From: Stenopsyche tienmushanensis
Lineage: Eukaryota; Arthropoda; Insecta; Trichoptera; Stenopsychidae
Assembly: GCA_008973525.1 (NCBI GenBank)
Contig: WACJ01000057.1
Span: 806,001-870,000, forward strand
DNA: 64,000 nt
Reading direction: 5' to 3'
Position 1 is the stretch's first letter; each line of letters opens with the position of its first letter. A program made the position numbers and the translations under genes. Shown piece after piece: positions 21,550 to 33,349 of this stretch. Under the pieces are notes generated by a model. That model did not search any database. It worked only from the letters and a program-made list of their open reading frames with translations, and was not told the origin of the DNA.

Positions 21550-22135
21550 TCTGTCTTATACAAACGTATTAGTAATACATTTATTCCATCGGATAAGATA
21601 GGATGACTGAAGAAATACGGCGTCGAAAACCAGTTGCGCACGTATTGTTCGAGCGGAGCGTTGTATTGAAATCGTTGCCCTCCTAATGCCTCTTTTAATG
21701 GGCCACATCTATGATAGTCACATGGGACAAAGTCTGGGCTGTAAAGTGGGTGTTACCAGTATAATTGGATGAGTTTATCACGAGGTGTTATTGAAAATAA
21801 GAACATGTTGAGATAGGACAAACAGCGACTTACCAGTATTTAGCACTCTTCTATAGACAGAAAACTAGAGTCTATTCCGAGTGCCCTCGGACTAGACACG
21901 CATGAATATCATTGACCTAAGGGTTCGACTGTTATCCAAGGACGTAGGGTGTAGAAAAAAGACAAATCGAATCGATTTTCTTCGTCCTTTGTTACGTTAA
22001 GCAGCCTTATCGTCATATAGAAAATTAATCAATAAAATACTTTTTGAGTCCCAAAATACCGTAGCCATCACTTTTTCTGCGGACTGTTTCTCGACTTATG
22101 AGAAAACGAATAATTACGCGTTGCGCAACAGGATC
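21550..22135 (-). pseudogene. mariner transposase, 3' half (lineage 2)
   Basis: Minus-strand reading begins with the N-terminal block VAQRVIIRFLISRE, then by deletion passes to MATVFWDSKSILLINFLYDD, and ends with YSPDFVPCDYHRCGPLKEAL, GGQRFQYNAPLEQYVRNWF and DGINVLL. The third catalytic Asp is in the PCD of YSP(D)..PCD. The HQDN block with the second Asp is not readable. The second half matches the mariner C-terminus pattern W....P..FY.DGI..L. The deletion joins differ from those at 17340-17625. Confidence 0.75.
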
Positions 22136-22139
22136 TTAC

Positions 22140-23790
22140 CTATCGCTCACTCATCTCTCATGTTATAGCTGTATTTGTATGTATCCCCCACTGAGTCTTA
22201 ATTATTGATTATCTCACGCACTGCGCTGCTTATGTCGATCTCTGATCAAAAAAAGCAAAACTCCGGGTTATATTTGAATGTCGCTCGTATATGATATTTT
22301 TATGAGTAGCCTGAATATATTATTTATATTTTATTCAAATAAATTGCGCGTATGTAGCATTTTCTCATGCTCTTTGCCAATATGTAATATTTTATCATCA
22401 TCGTTGATGGTATTCTACATAAAAACATTTATTTTAAGCATCAATTATTTAATGTCTTTGAATACTTCTCCACTTTGTATTGATCAACAATCGGGAGAGT
22501 GGAATGAGTTCCATCGAAACTCTATCAAATCAAAAGCCAGCGTTCAATGAAAGCCTTCTCGGAAATTTTCGAGAACTCCCAACAATTTCGTCGATAATAC
22601 GGATAACCAAAGCATGCCTTTCAAAGCACGCAAACCGCCTTTTCCTATCCCTGCCTGGATACAGAGATTATTATTAAGCACCAAACAGATCTTATTTATA
22701 AGATGAAGTGCCGACAGACATGGCTGAATACCTATTTGTGTTTATAAAAGAGTTACCGCACGCTCTCTTGGCGGCTTGGCTTTTTATTAAAATTATGAAA
22801 CGCATAAATTTTTATCATCTCGAATGTGTATATGTTTTCGAAGAACATATGTTTTTTTATGTCGCTACAGCCAATTGGCAATTGGGCGCGTCTACGATCA
22901 GCACACCCACATTTCAGGTACTCCTCGTTAATACATCGGCCTTCGCCTCCTCGACTTTCATATCTTGAGATTTTTTTTTATTGAAGACGAGAATCCGCAG
23001 CTGGTCATGAGTGAATCAATTAACGAAGAAACGGCTGTCCAGGCGCCATATAAAAAATATTTTATGAAGACATTTTTCTCACCTGTCCCGAACAGCCAAG
23101 ATACACTATCACGAGATGCTTCATACGTCCCTAAGATGGCTCGTCGCTTATAAAATATACAAACATAATTGTGCTAGTCGTTATTGATTCTTTTTACTAA
23201 TCAACATTGTAACTAGCATCTGCTCAGTTTTTCCGGTCTTTAATATTTTTTTAAATATTCCCAAGCGATGAAGCAGCTTGGAGTATTTTTATCAAACGAT
23301 GAGAATCGACTTTCAGCGCTTTGGAAACGAGAATGTTATTGAGAATGCCATCGGAGATTTAAAGCTGCTGTAAATCACTCGTTCGCATATTAGCTTACAT
23401 ATCATAAGAATAGAAGTGTCTTATTCTATCACCAACCGACTGTACGAACTGATATTCTTCATTTAAAAAAGCTACATTAATTTAAATCAAATAAATAGGA
23501 CATATACATATTAATTTCGACTATTTGCAGATAAAGGAGTTATTAACACTAACGAAGGATTTGTAGCTTGAAGTGAAAAATGTCTCAGAAACCCTTTTAT
23601 GGAAAAGGTTCGTCATTGAAGTCTCGCAGCTGGGTGTCTCTCTCTGAACAAATTGTAATTTTAAAAAATCATCTACAACATGCAACAATTATAGAACCGT
23701 ACGAACTATTCAATGATAATGTTCCTTATGTCGAAATATAGACAATCTCATTTATGCAGTAACATAATTTGGTATTCCACACAAATCCTA
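22140..23790. other. Unassigned sequence
   Basis: No gene recognised; several 60-90 codon open frames without motifs. 23609-23640 shares a short block with 11637-11665. Confidence 0.4.
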
Positions 23791-23794
23791 TTTT

Positions 23795-23905
23795 TTCTCA
23801 GAATCGCGCAGCGTGAATGAAGCTTGTATATCAATAAATGAACCTTAACACTGTTGATAGCACACAGTATTCGTTCATTTATTCGCGTAAACATAAACAA
23901 TTCAC
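23795..23905 (-). repeat. R-family core fragment
   Basis: CAGAATCGCGCAGCGTGAAT, GAAGCTTGTATATCAATAAA, GAACCTTAACACTGTTGATAG and a GCGTAAACATAAACAA block, as in the full R-A and R-B elements, without terminal sequences. Confidence 0.7.
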
Positions 23906-23909
23906 ATTT

Positions 23910-24288
23910 AAGTATATTGAGACTTACCATATTTAGGCTATTTTCAATACTTTTGCATGTTAAAGATACGACCTCTATAAAATGCAAAATATGTAAGAAA
24001 TCAGCATCTAATTCTAAAACATTTTGAATGAATTTTACACGTCCTCACTAATCGTTAGTAGTCGATGATACCACATATGTATCATATTGGCCGATGGCAC
24101 AATCCTTGAATCACTTAATTTTCAACAAGTGCACGTTTTAAAAGATATACGGTATACATTTTTGGGCGTGTAATCATGCAGTGTGGTATTAACACATTCC
24201 TGTCGGGTTACGCATATGTGCGTCTTCCAGGTAGTATTGGCAGTTGTAGACACGGTGTAACAGGCGTGGTGTGGCAGTGTAAAAGTCA
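23910..24288. other. Unassigned sequence
   Basis: Nothing recognised. Confidence 0.4.
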
Positions 24289-24289
24289 G

Positions 24290-25300
24290 CAGACACACTA
24301 TAATGATTACGCTAGACGTCAAGAATGTCCTTCAATTTGGCGAGATGGCACCTGATTCTCAGGGCCTTGCAGTCACTGCCAAATCCACGAAGATCCTCCG
24401 AACAACCTGCGAGGACGCGCTGAGGAAGGCTCAGAAGTGGCTGACAGGAGTTGGTCTGAAGCTCGCTGTTCAAAAAACGGACGCCCTCTTTTTCCCTTCT
24501 GAGGATCGGGGGTTGCGAGGTTAAATACTCAAGATCCATTCGGTATTTGGGGATGAAGATTAATGACAAGCTTCGATTCGTCACCCACGCGGAGAAGGCG
24601 GCCAGCATCGGGGAGATTCTGGCTAGGTTGATGCCCAACATTGGTGACCCAAAAACATGCAGGAGGTGACTCTTCTTGCCTTTGAGAGAAAGGCATTAAA
24701 ATAAGGGAAAACGAAAAAGGTGGTTAAAGAAACCGCTATGGCGTTGTGTGAGAGTCTCGATGGGACAGTTCAACAAAGGGACAGTGGACACACGAATTAA
24801 TACCAGACTTGGAAGCGTGGACTGCCAGGAAACATGGTCACAAATGAACTACCACCTAACTCGGGTCCTCACTGGGCATGGATGCTTCGGGAGCTACCTG
24901 AATAGAATAAGCAAGGAAACAGGCCCGGAGTGCTATCACTGCGAAGAAAATTACGATGATGCCAAACATACGACTTTCGCTCTCGCCGAACAATATGATC
25001 CCATCAATGCTCAAGGATGCCAGGGCATGGAATGCATGGAGTAGGTATATCAAGTGTGTTATGCAACAAAAAGACGCTGAACGAACAAGGAGAAGAAGAC
25101 AAGGGTAAACGATCCTCAATTGCTGATTTGATTTCGACCTGACTGAATGACAGGGACATAAGGAGAGCCCGAGAGGAACACATCGCTGCCACTCTTTTGT
25201 AATACTTAATGAGTAGCCGGGTGGCAGCCGAAAGGAGGAGGGGTTTAGTGAATAAAAATCTCACATTACCACCAGAATGGTGGTGTCTTACGAACATTCC
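24290..25300 (+). mobile_element. LINE type L1, longest relic
   Basis: Covers the end of the RT domain to the 3' UTR. The 3' part (GAATGGTGGTGTCTT, then ACATTCCCCTC) matches the L1 copies at 1767 and 8177, but the A tail is eroded. No target duplication recognised. Confidence 0.82.
24303..25105 (+). pseudogene. R1-like pol: end of RT domain plus C-terminus
   Basis: GLAVTAKSTKILRTTCEDAL and RKAQKWLTGVGLKLAVQKTD match the stretch after the F.DD box of R1-clade RTs. The F.DD itself is degraded (MAPDSQ). Then IPF-like GMKINDKLRF..H, ARLMPNIGDPKTC, and after a deletion RINTRLGSVDCQETWSQMNY, HLTRVLTGHGCFGSYLNRIS, KETGPECYHCEENYDDAKHT. The last contains the C..C then H motif (CYHC...DAKHT). Finally DARAWNAWSRYIKCVMQQKD and AERTRRRQG. 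Frameshifts at about 24525, 24670 and 25010. Confidence 0.85.
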
Positions 25301-25309
25301 CCTCATATT

Positions 25310-25455
25310 TAGTCATTATACACTACAGCAGATCCGCGGTAATCCGACAAATGTCGATTGTCGAATTTGTCGGACTATAAAGTACTGCCTCCGACCCATT
25401 GTAGTCCGAAACATTTTGGATAAGAGTACTTGTAATCCGAAAATGATGAAATATA
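25310..25455 (+). repeat. Possible pogo-like MITE fragment
   Basis: Repeats of GTAATCCGA, ATTTGTCGGACTATAA and GTAGTCCGAAA with inverted character. ATCCGACAAATGTCGATTGTC style ends recall pogo/Tigger-type inverted repeats, but no clear boundaries are visible. Confidence 0.3.
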
Positions 25456-25459
25456 CATA

Positions 25460-26765
25460 GATATTACAAGGTTTCATATTATAGAATTAACGTCACAACG
25501 GCAGTTATAAAAAATAAAAAACCTGTTACTGTCATCAAACATATTCCGTGATGATTTTTGAAGCGTTTTAACTATCGTTTGCTAGCCACAGTCTTCTTTT
25601 TTGTTATTTCCTTGTAAAAAACTTTTTTGAAGAAACCACATATACAAAGCGTGGAGGAAGCTTGGATGTTTAGCTTTCTTGAAAGTTTGCCCCTTGCTTG
25701 GCCCACAATCAATAGTGAAGACGATCTTTTGAATATTCCCGCAACGAGATGTTTTAAATGTTTTCTTCGAATTTTTCTAAAAACTTCCTAATAAAATAGT
25801 TTTAAAAAAAATCGAATGTCATAAATTTTCTGAAATACGCTCCGCGCCGCGACAATGCTGAACGTAACCTGACGGGAATGTGTTAATATCATAGGAATTT
25901 AGCGAAGTAATTAAGAATGAGCGGCGGTTCATATGTAATACCATAACATTTTCAACAGTGTTCATTTCGCTTCAAATTAAAAAAATATAACTTTCGAATT
26001 GATTGTATATATTTAAAATGTATAGCTTTAATTAAAAGTAATCAATAACAATTTGATAATTTAGCTTCAGGGTGCGGATAAATCTGCAAGCTTATTTATT
26101 TGGATCCTATTCGCGCTGAGAGAATATAGAGTTAAACAACTTCCATTTGATATTATTCACTCGCGGATTAAGATATAAATATTTATACGTACATTTTGAC
26201 TGATGGCTTAATAGATTCTTCATAGAGATATATGGCGTAGATTCGACAGGGAACGAATTTATAACGAAAATATCACATCACTGCCGAGAGCAACCCATCA
26301 CGACTCATTAAATCGTTAAAAAATATTTACGGCACACAATATTCGTGACCGAAACGAGGAAAAAACGCACAGATAATTCATGTTTACTTACAACAATTTT
26401 ACCAATAAATAAAGATAAAATCAAATTAGATGCTACATTAAATTGAGGTCGTAAAACATTGATGACATAATTTGGTAAAGGTTAACCCAGTTGTTGTGAC
26501 TTGAATATATTATCGAGTATGCCGGGGCACATTTGTCAATTTTGCTCCGGCACGTAGGGCAAAGATCGATTTACCACTTGAAGTTAAATTGGGAGAATGT
26601 TGAGAGTGGAATCGATGAGTTGGAAATGGATGACTATATGTGTTGGATTAATTTGTGCGTCGAATACCGACGTGGACGACTCGCTGATCAGTAATTCTGC
26701 TTTCGGAAAATGGACACTATATTTTGTATTAAATGCGTAGCAGAGGTGAACAATCGTTTTACCAT
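25460..26765. other. Unassigned sequence with one hairpin
   Basis: 26521-26551 forms a stem GCCGGGGCA with TGCTCCGGC (one mismatch). Nothing else recognised. Confidence 0.4.
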
Positions 26766-26771
26766 TAACCA

Positions 26772-27440
26772 TTAAAGCAAAAACATCAGATGTATCAATA
26801 AAAAAAAGTCGTACGAGAGAATTTTAGATTTATCTCGTCGGGACATCAGCTTTTGTACGCCAGTGTCATAGATCTCCACCGCCAGCTCTTTTATGGATTG
26901 TCTATTAGATTCTGGGGTGTAGTGGCACACCAACGTTTCATCCCCCGTCACGATAGAATCCAGAAAAGCTTCATCTTCCTGTGCAAAATTATCCAAAAAT
27001 TGCTCCGGTGCAAATATTCTGGGCACCCATCTCGCACACAAAGTCTTGTAACCAAGTTTTTCCAACACAATATCACCAAGGAGACTTCCAGAAATGTCAG
27101 TACACTCTTTATAAAAGTCGTGAAGCATCACACGGCCGTTATTACGCACTTGTTCTTCAATTTTTTGCACAAGTTCTTCAGAAGTCACTGATGGTTTCCT
27201 ACTTTTTTCCTCTTTGTAAGTATCAGTATGACCTATTCTAAACGATCTAACACACTTTGTGACATGTGATCGACTCATCACATCACTACCATAAACTTCC
27301 GATGGATATTTGCCGCTGTATTGTTCTGTAAAGGCGAAAAAACTGATAACCACGCAGATCAGGAACGGGAGACGGGAAGTGGCGGGATCGCGCGATGATC
27401 TCTCCATCGGAAGAATTTACTGTGACTGAACAAAATGGCC
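26772..27440 (-). pseudogene. mariner transposase, deleted (lineage 3)
   Basis: The minus-strand frame contains CVRSFRIGHTDTYKEEKSRK, PSVTSEELVQKIEEQVRNNG, LLGDIVLEKLGYKTLCARWV and PRIFAPEQFLDNFAQEDEAF. Then comes LDSIVTGDETLVCHYTPESN, whose GDET holds the first catalytic Asp. It then jumps from SNRQS to IKELAVEIYDTGVQKL, the C-terminal tail, so the second and third Asp blocks are deleted. The upstream untranslated stretch GCCATTTTGTTCAGTCACAG is shared with the relative at 58785. It is dead: no triad. Confidence 0.85.
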
Positions 27441-27599
27441 GACAAACATGCGGAACATATTGTCCAATTAAAATAAACCATTCAGATAATATCTCTTCGT
27501 ATATATTTGCTATGTACCCAGACTGAGACTTCCAGATTTGTTTCCCAGAGTTATTTACTCTAAGCTAGCGATCTAAACTTCCAGTCAATAAGCATCAAT

Positions 27600-28100
27600 A
27601 ATCCCGGGACTAGTAAACGTAATCCAGAAAAATTCGGGATTGATTTTTTTATCTAACAGAAATCTTACACCTCACCAGCACGATGTAGGCTACTAAATCG
27701 AGACATTTCCACCGAAATCTGGACGCTTGGAAACAGCGGCGTAACTACTAATTGGCAAACTTAGGCGACGCTTAGGGGCAGTAACTGTCCAATCTATGTA
27801 TACATATATATTTTTCAAATTGTTAAATTAACCATTCCCTACCGGTGATGTATTTACTACACCTCAACACTTATAATGGGGATATCGATATGAAATATAA
27901 TAGATACGGGGTTCAGAATTCTTGTATTCCTCCATAATATAATTACGCATCACATCAAAGTATTGTAGTATATTAGTATTCATCTGCAGCGACGGAAATA
28001 AATAATTTGTCGGGAAATCGGGAATTTTGCGAGTTTTAGTCCGTGTCTCAGCAGAAAGGAATTTAACAGTCACATTGATGATGCTATACGAAAATGAATC
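27600..28100 (+). mobile_element. hAT-1 MITE, truncated at both ends
   Basis: Matches 62040-62500 and the reverse of 30849-31380: CTCACCAGCACGATGTAGGC, TCTGGACGCTTGGAAACAGC, CCGGTGATGTATTTACTACA, GACGGAAATAAATAATTTGT, GCGAGTTTTAGTCCGTGTCT. The terminal TAGGGAATCCAATCCCG is missing on both sides, so limits are approximate. Confidence 0.8.
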
Positions 28101-28263
28101 GATTAATATAAACATATTTTTATTAACAGATATGCACGCGCAGCGGTCTTTAATGCGTACCATGGCAGATCTCAAGGCAAGCGTACTCTCAATTTGGTTA
28201 AAATATATTTTAATATGCATCATCCACGAGCAACCTACTACAACATTATGATGACAATTTTAA

Positions 28264-28639
28264 CCCTTTCTTTCAGGACCTCGCAGCGTGAATAGAGCTA
28301 GTATATCAATAAATGAACATTAACACCGTTGATATTATTGGGCCCCATAAAAGCGTTTCTAATAAAGTTACATTTGGTTCCAGGTTGAGTTTTAAGTATA
28401 TAATTGATGACGGACAAATTCAATTATTATTTTAATGTTTATTTTGTCGTCGTCTGTTGATGTTTGATGTGATGCGAATATTTAGACGTGTATTTAGCCT
28501 TTAAAACACGACCTTACCATCGATGTACAAGTGTATGATGAGACACAAGACACTCTCTCCGTCTCTGTCACCGATTCACTAATTTCCATCAAAACATTAC
28601 TTCGTTATCATATCATATGCGGGATTCCTCATCAACAGG
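28264..28639 (-). mobile_element. R-B element, TTAA-flanked
   Basis: TTAA at 28260-28263 and 28640-28643. The ends are CCCTTTCTTTCAGG and, reversed, CTGTTGATGAGGAATCCCGC. Contains the core (CAGGACCTCGCAGCGTGAAT), TGAGTTTTAAGTATATAATTG and ACACTCTCTCCGTCTCTGTC. Confidence 0.75.
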
Positions 28640-28644
28640 TTAAT

Positions 28645-29690
28645 GGAAACTATGCCCTTAATTGATGATTGCTTTGAGGAATAAAATATCCAAAGCTGAA
28701 TAATTAAGTATTAAAAACAGACACAATTAATTTTGTAAATAAATATTATATTATTTTTTTTAAGGAAGAAAGTACATCATATTTGCACCTTTTAAATTAT
28801 TATAGCATGTGCTCACCATGCAAATTACAACAACGTATCAATTATCCAACATTGTTGAAACTGGATTTGATGTGTTAAATCCATATTTATAAATTTCCGA
28901 GTCAATATCGTTAATTTGGGGGCAGCTCAAACTTGAAATTTATTCATAATGTTCCTTATAGCTTCGAGCTATAAGAAAGGCGTTTAAGATCAATGGTTCG
29001 GTACTGAAAAAAAATCTAGCATCTGTCCATAGTCATGCGTTTGTTTCCTAATGTTGTGATACCCTGGGGCTATACGTTTAGAAAATTAATATATCCGGAC
29101 AATTTCTTTATTTAATGATCTTTTACTTCATGGACAGCATAAGTACATTTGCCACACTCCAGCAACCGGTGGGTTTTCAGCGAAGTTTCTTCCGGATACG
29201 AGCTCGCGTGGCCTATGGCCCATGCTCTGAGGGTGAACTTCCACGACGAAATCCCCAAAGTGAGCACCATTTATGACAATGAGGAAGTTTAATTAATTGA
29301 AATAAACGTAGACGTAGTTATTTTAGTAGTTTTGTTAAGTTTGTACGTTTAATGGTTGCGCATATATGGACTGCTGCATAACGATATTATTATCACAGTA
29401 TGCAAATGAAATTGTGCATTGCTCGCAACTATTCAGGTTTTAGCCAGTCTTTTGCATAAAGCGCAATTGTACAGCGATACGAAAATGTTGCCAAGTTCTG
29501 CTGTTTTACTCGACGGAGCTCTCATCAAATTGCATCTTTTGCATCAGTGCACTTTTGTGCATCCCGAACTCTTGTCGTCCTTGCTTGATGAATTTGCTGG
29601 TCGTCGAAACGGTCATCGAAACGTGGAACTCGTGGTGTAATTACTAGATTAACTTCTTATGATTTTCGTTTTATTTCCAACATTTTATAA
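28645..29690. other. Unassigned sequence
   Basis: A less AT-rich patch at 29140-29280 is open in two minus-strand and two plus-strand frames for 35-50 codons, without recognisable motifs. A 73-codon frame at 29419-29640 is also unrecognised. A host exon here cannot be excluded. Confidence 0.35.
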
Positions 29691-29906
29691 ATATTAGGGG
29701 GACCCGAAAATATTCGCGTATTTAGTATAAAAAAGTTCCATTTCGTTGTCTTTGGTCCTCTAGGTGTGTCATACCTATCCTACCCCATAATAACCATCCT
29801 ACCCCATAACACCCATCCTATTAACGATAAAAAATGTTTAACCATAGTTCTATAAAAAATAAATTACAAAAATCATTGTGTCTGAACACAAACATGAGGT
29901 CAAAAT

Positions 29907-31404
29907 TAGGGAATCCAATCCCGAGCCAAAATTTAAATTTCGGGATTGCAATAAACAATCTCATCAGTCCCGGGATCCCGGGATCAGGATTTTCAATAGT
30001 TTAAGAAATTACATTGATAAATTTGATCAAAAATTACTAGCAAGTCCATTTATTTAACATAAAAAATAATATGAAGGCGAAAGAATTTTATTTATTTAAG
30101 AAAAAATAAAAATACAATTCAAAAATATATAAACAAAACAATAAAAAATTAAAATATTATTTTTAAAATATGCCCGAAGTAACATTAAACTGATCTGATT
30201 TTGGTAGCCGGACAACCTGCTGCTGAAAATGCACGCTCAGCCTCCATACTCGTTGGAGGTATCCTCCAGGGTCGTAACTAGGGCGTGGCAAAGCAGGCGC
30301 CCGCCACGGGCGAAACTGGGCTTGGGGCGCAAAACGCAGACTACCGACCCGGTCGAGAGTTGTGCATGGTTTTTATTTTTCTCAACCATTCTACTTTACA
30401 TGAATCAACACTGATTGACTCTGTCCGTTTTTATAATATATGCTAAGTTGTCTAATCTTCTTTTCTTCATTATCACTATGTTCGTGTATGGCATCCGATC
30501 ACGAGCCGCTCACTTGTTATATCAGCGGTCCGAAAAGCAGACCGATCGAGCATACAAACCTTATGGCCATTCCGTCCTCTTTTAGGGCATTTTCTATGAT
30601 CTGTACGATCACGGAAGCAACATTGCTTCTAGATACTTTCTATCACAGTATTTTTTACAACAGTAACCGCCATCTATACGTTAAGTCGGGTTTTTTTGGA
30701 CTGTCTTTGTATATTTTTTTAAAACATACATTATAATAGTATTCGTTAACTTTAAAAAATAAATTGTATTTCGGGGGGGGGGGGGAGGGCGTTAAGTTAG
30801 ATATTTGCCACGGGCGCATCATACCCTAGTTACGGCTCTGGTATCCTCATCAGATATTTAAATGCTAGTTCGAGTTGATGATCGCGTGAGACCTCATTTT
30901 TATATCATCATCACCAATGTGACTGATAAAATTCTCTTTGACACGGACTAAAACTCGCAAAATTCCCGATTTCCCGACAAATTATTTATTTCCGTCCCTG
31001 CTGATGAATACTTATATACTACAATACTTTGATGTGATGCGTAATTATATTATGGAGGAATAAAAAAAAATCTGAACCCCGTATCTATTAAATTTTATAT
31101 CGATATTCCCATTATTAGAGTCGATGTGTAGTAAATACATCACCGGTAGGAAAAGGTTAATATAACAATTTGAAAAACTGCCCCTGGGCGTTGCCTAAGT
31201 TTGCCAATTAGTAGTTACGCCACTGTTCCCAAGCGTCCAGATTTCATCGGGAATGTCTCGATTTAGTAGCCTTCATCGTGTTGGTGAGGTGTATGATTTC
31301 AGTTAGATAAAAATTTCAATCCCGAAATTTTCGGGATTACGTTTACTAATCTCGGTATTTTTAAGCACCTAAAACTGTCCGGGATCCCGGGATTGGATTC
31401 CCTA
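29907..31404 (-). mobile_element. hAT-1 MITE copy carrying another element
   Basis: Terminal inverted repeats TAGGGAATCCAATCCCG (29907) and CGGGATTGGATTCCCTA (31404) are flanked by 8-bp duplications GTCAAAAT and GGCAAAAT (one mismatch). The internal part 30849-31380 is the reverse of 62000-62600. Eight-base duplication and these ends indicate the hAT superfamily. No transposase is encoded. Confidence 0.88.
30267..30840 (+). mobile_element. hAT-2 MITE nested in hAT-1
   Basis: Ends CAGGGTCGTAACTAGGG and, reversed, CAGAGCCGTAACTAGGG, with an exact 8-bp duplication GTATCCTC at 30259-30266 and 30841-30848. The inside contains the dispersed block G (about 30470-30620) and a poly-G run (30774-30785). 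Being intact within hAT-1, it is the youngest of the three layers. Confidence 0.9.
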
Positions 31405-31441
31405 GGCAAAATACGTGAATGTTTTTGGGTCCCTCTAATAT

Positions 31442-32785
31442 AAAATGCATCATCGATTGTTCAAAATATAATCTGGAAATATTTATTATCTATATAAACA
31501 GTCAGATAAATACACATTTAACGCTTATAACGAGCAAGTAATTATATTTAATTCGTTTGATGAGCTAAATATTTAAAATCTTCATATGCATTTCAATGTA
31601 TGAGTATTTTTGCATGTGAAAAGCTTATATAATGATGGGTTTGTTATTTTTATAATGTCCATCCATCTATGTGTGTTCGTTATAACGGAGTTTTCATACA
31701 AACGAATACCAGTTCAATATGCAAATAGGGCTTATTTTTGATATAGAGTAAAATGACGAATTAACAATTTAGAATTTGGTCTGGAATATAAATAAAGATG
31801 GACAAAATGGCCGGCGGCCAAAATTTCTTCAGTTTGTTAGGTGTCGAATGACCATTATCAGCTTAACATGGACACCATGTACTTTTATCAAATCACTCGA
31901 ACATGTTTTGGCAATTGTCCTAAAGCTTTCCAAAACAACTCTCGATATAATTTAGCTGGAACGCTTTTATAAGATCCATTACCGAATAAGATCAGTCTGG
32001 GGGGTTGTTTTTAACAATGATGTATACATAGAGCTTACGGCCGTATACATGAATCAAAGATGGTTAATGATAAGCGTTTGATGCATTTTCGTATTAGAAA
32101 TCCATGCAATTTGTTGGACGTAATTGACATTTTCGATTGATATCGTCGGCGTCTTCCCTCGAGGAGTTAACAGTTTCTTCCGGTATTTGTGCACGCGACA
32201 TGCCTTGCAGGCCGAAACTCATCAATTTTCGCCCCCATAATGAAGAAATAAAACAACGAAGCAAATAAAGCCCCCGAAGAATCCCAATCGGCTTGCGGCC
32301 GCCTTCGAATCGCATACATTTCGTGGCAATATATTAAGGAGCTTGAAACTAACGTGATTATCGTTTGTGCAGAACCTGCAACAGCCGAGTCTGGTAAACC
32401 ACAGTTGCGTGTCGCGTAATCGTATATTTGAAATTAAATCTACTTATTTTAAAGTTTTGCCCCTGTTCAGGTTGTTTAGCGAGTTGTTCCTGCGTATTCG
32501 ACGCATAAGTGTGCGAAACTGCCGCTGTGGTTGTCTTTGACCCGCTCGGGTACTTATTGTTACTTTGTACACGTTTAAATGTTAACGTCAGATTTAAATG
32601 GCGCTTTCAGAACGCATATAACTCTTCCATCTTAGCAAAGACACGGACGAAAGTAATGTCCTCGTTTGAATTTAAATGTTCGCTTCGATCTTGAATTTAC
32701 ACAGGATAAACGATACGTCGATCTTACAATGTATCGATAATGGACTGAGAATCGATATGCGGTGTGTTCTAAAGCTTTCACTTTT
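31442..32785. other. Unassigned sequence
   Basis: No recognised gene or repeat. The minus frame 32094-32315 (73 codons) has no motif. Confidence 0.4.
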
Positions 32786-32789
32786 CTTG

Positions 32790-33090
32790 CACTCTTGATC
32801 GTAGCGTAGTCCCAGAAGTACCCGACCTAACCAAAAATATCTTTCTCTTCTCAACAAAATGATTAGGCACCGCCTGAAATGTCTCTGGGGCGTTCTGGAC
32901 GCTTGGACTTTCCCCGATGTCGGAGTGTCTGTGAGACCATGATATTCAGGCATAGCGTCCTATTGCGAGGTGCTCATTCGTCGTATCAGTGGTCCGAAAT
33001 GCGGACCGGTTGAACACACAGACCTTGTGGCCGCTCTCTCCTCTTTTAGGGCTTTATACAGCATGATCTGTACGATAATAGAATTCACAG
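32790..33090. repeat. Dispersed block G, copy 2
   Basis: 32960-33080 aligns with 30500-30610 and, less well, with 43460-43570: GTATCAGTGGTCCGAAA, ACCTTGTGGCC, CTCTTTTAGGGC, ATGATCTGTACGAT. On the minus strand all three share a reading like VQI...ALKEE.ATR.VCS.G..FGPLI. This may mean a decayed coding segment or only shared ancestry. Confidence 0.5.
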
Positions 33091-33215
33091 CCCTTCTCCC
33101 ACCATTGGGGGCTAATTTTCATACGTGGTTCACGCCAAATGAGGTCACGAGCGAAATTAAACTTCTCACGACTGTAAAACACCGCCAAATACTCTATTGA
33201 AATATCCTCACAGCC

Positions 33216-33345
33216 CTGTTTTTGGTTGTATTGTGAGCAAACGCGGTACCCGTCTTGCGCACAGCTTTCTCGTGTGCAAATCAGTCAATATGCGATGAAC
33301 AGCGCTTTTTGAAATGTCTACCATATCAGGTACTTCTTGGACTAC
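33216..33345 (-). pseudogene. mariner transposase fragment (lineage 1)
   Basis: Minus-strand reading VPDMVDISKSAVHRILTDLH, TRKLCARRVPRLLTIQPKT covers the second helix-turn-helix and linker of mariner transposases. It is the same lineage as 14290-14745 and retains part of what that copy lost. Nothing of the catalytic domain follows. Confidence 0.8.
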
Positions 33346-33349
33346 CCTT

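Larger units (their letters stand above)
29694..31438 (+). mobile_element. K element (TA-flanked), host of nested hAT elements
   Basis: Left end TA then TTAGGGGGACCCGAAAATAT. The reversed right end is TTAGAGGGACCCAAAAACAT then TA (31439-31440). The inverted match runs for about 30 bp. Without the hAT-1 insertion and one duplicated target, K is about 240 bp. Internally it has the tandem-like ACCATCCTACCCCATAACAC. Short size and TA flanks make it a Tc1/mariner-type MITE by inference. A second copy is at 35346. Confidence 0.8.

Noticed and set aside
32376..32396. 21-nt micro-exon between TTTGTGCAG and GTAAAC
   Set aside because: Acceptor- and donor-like words this close are expected by chance; no neighbouring exons support it.
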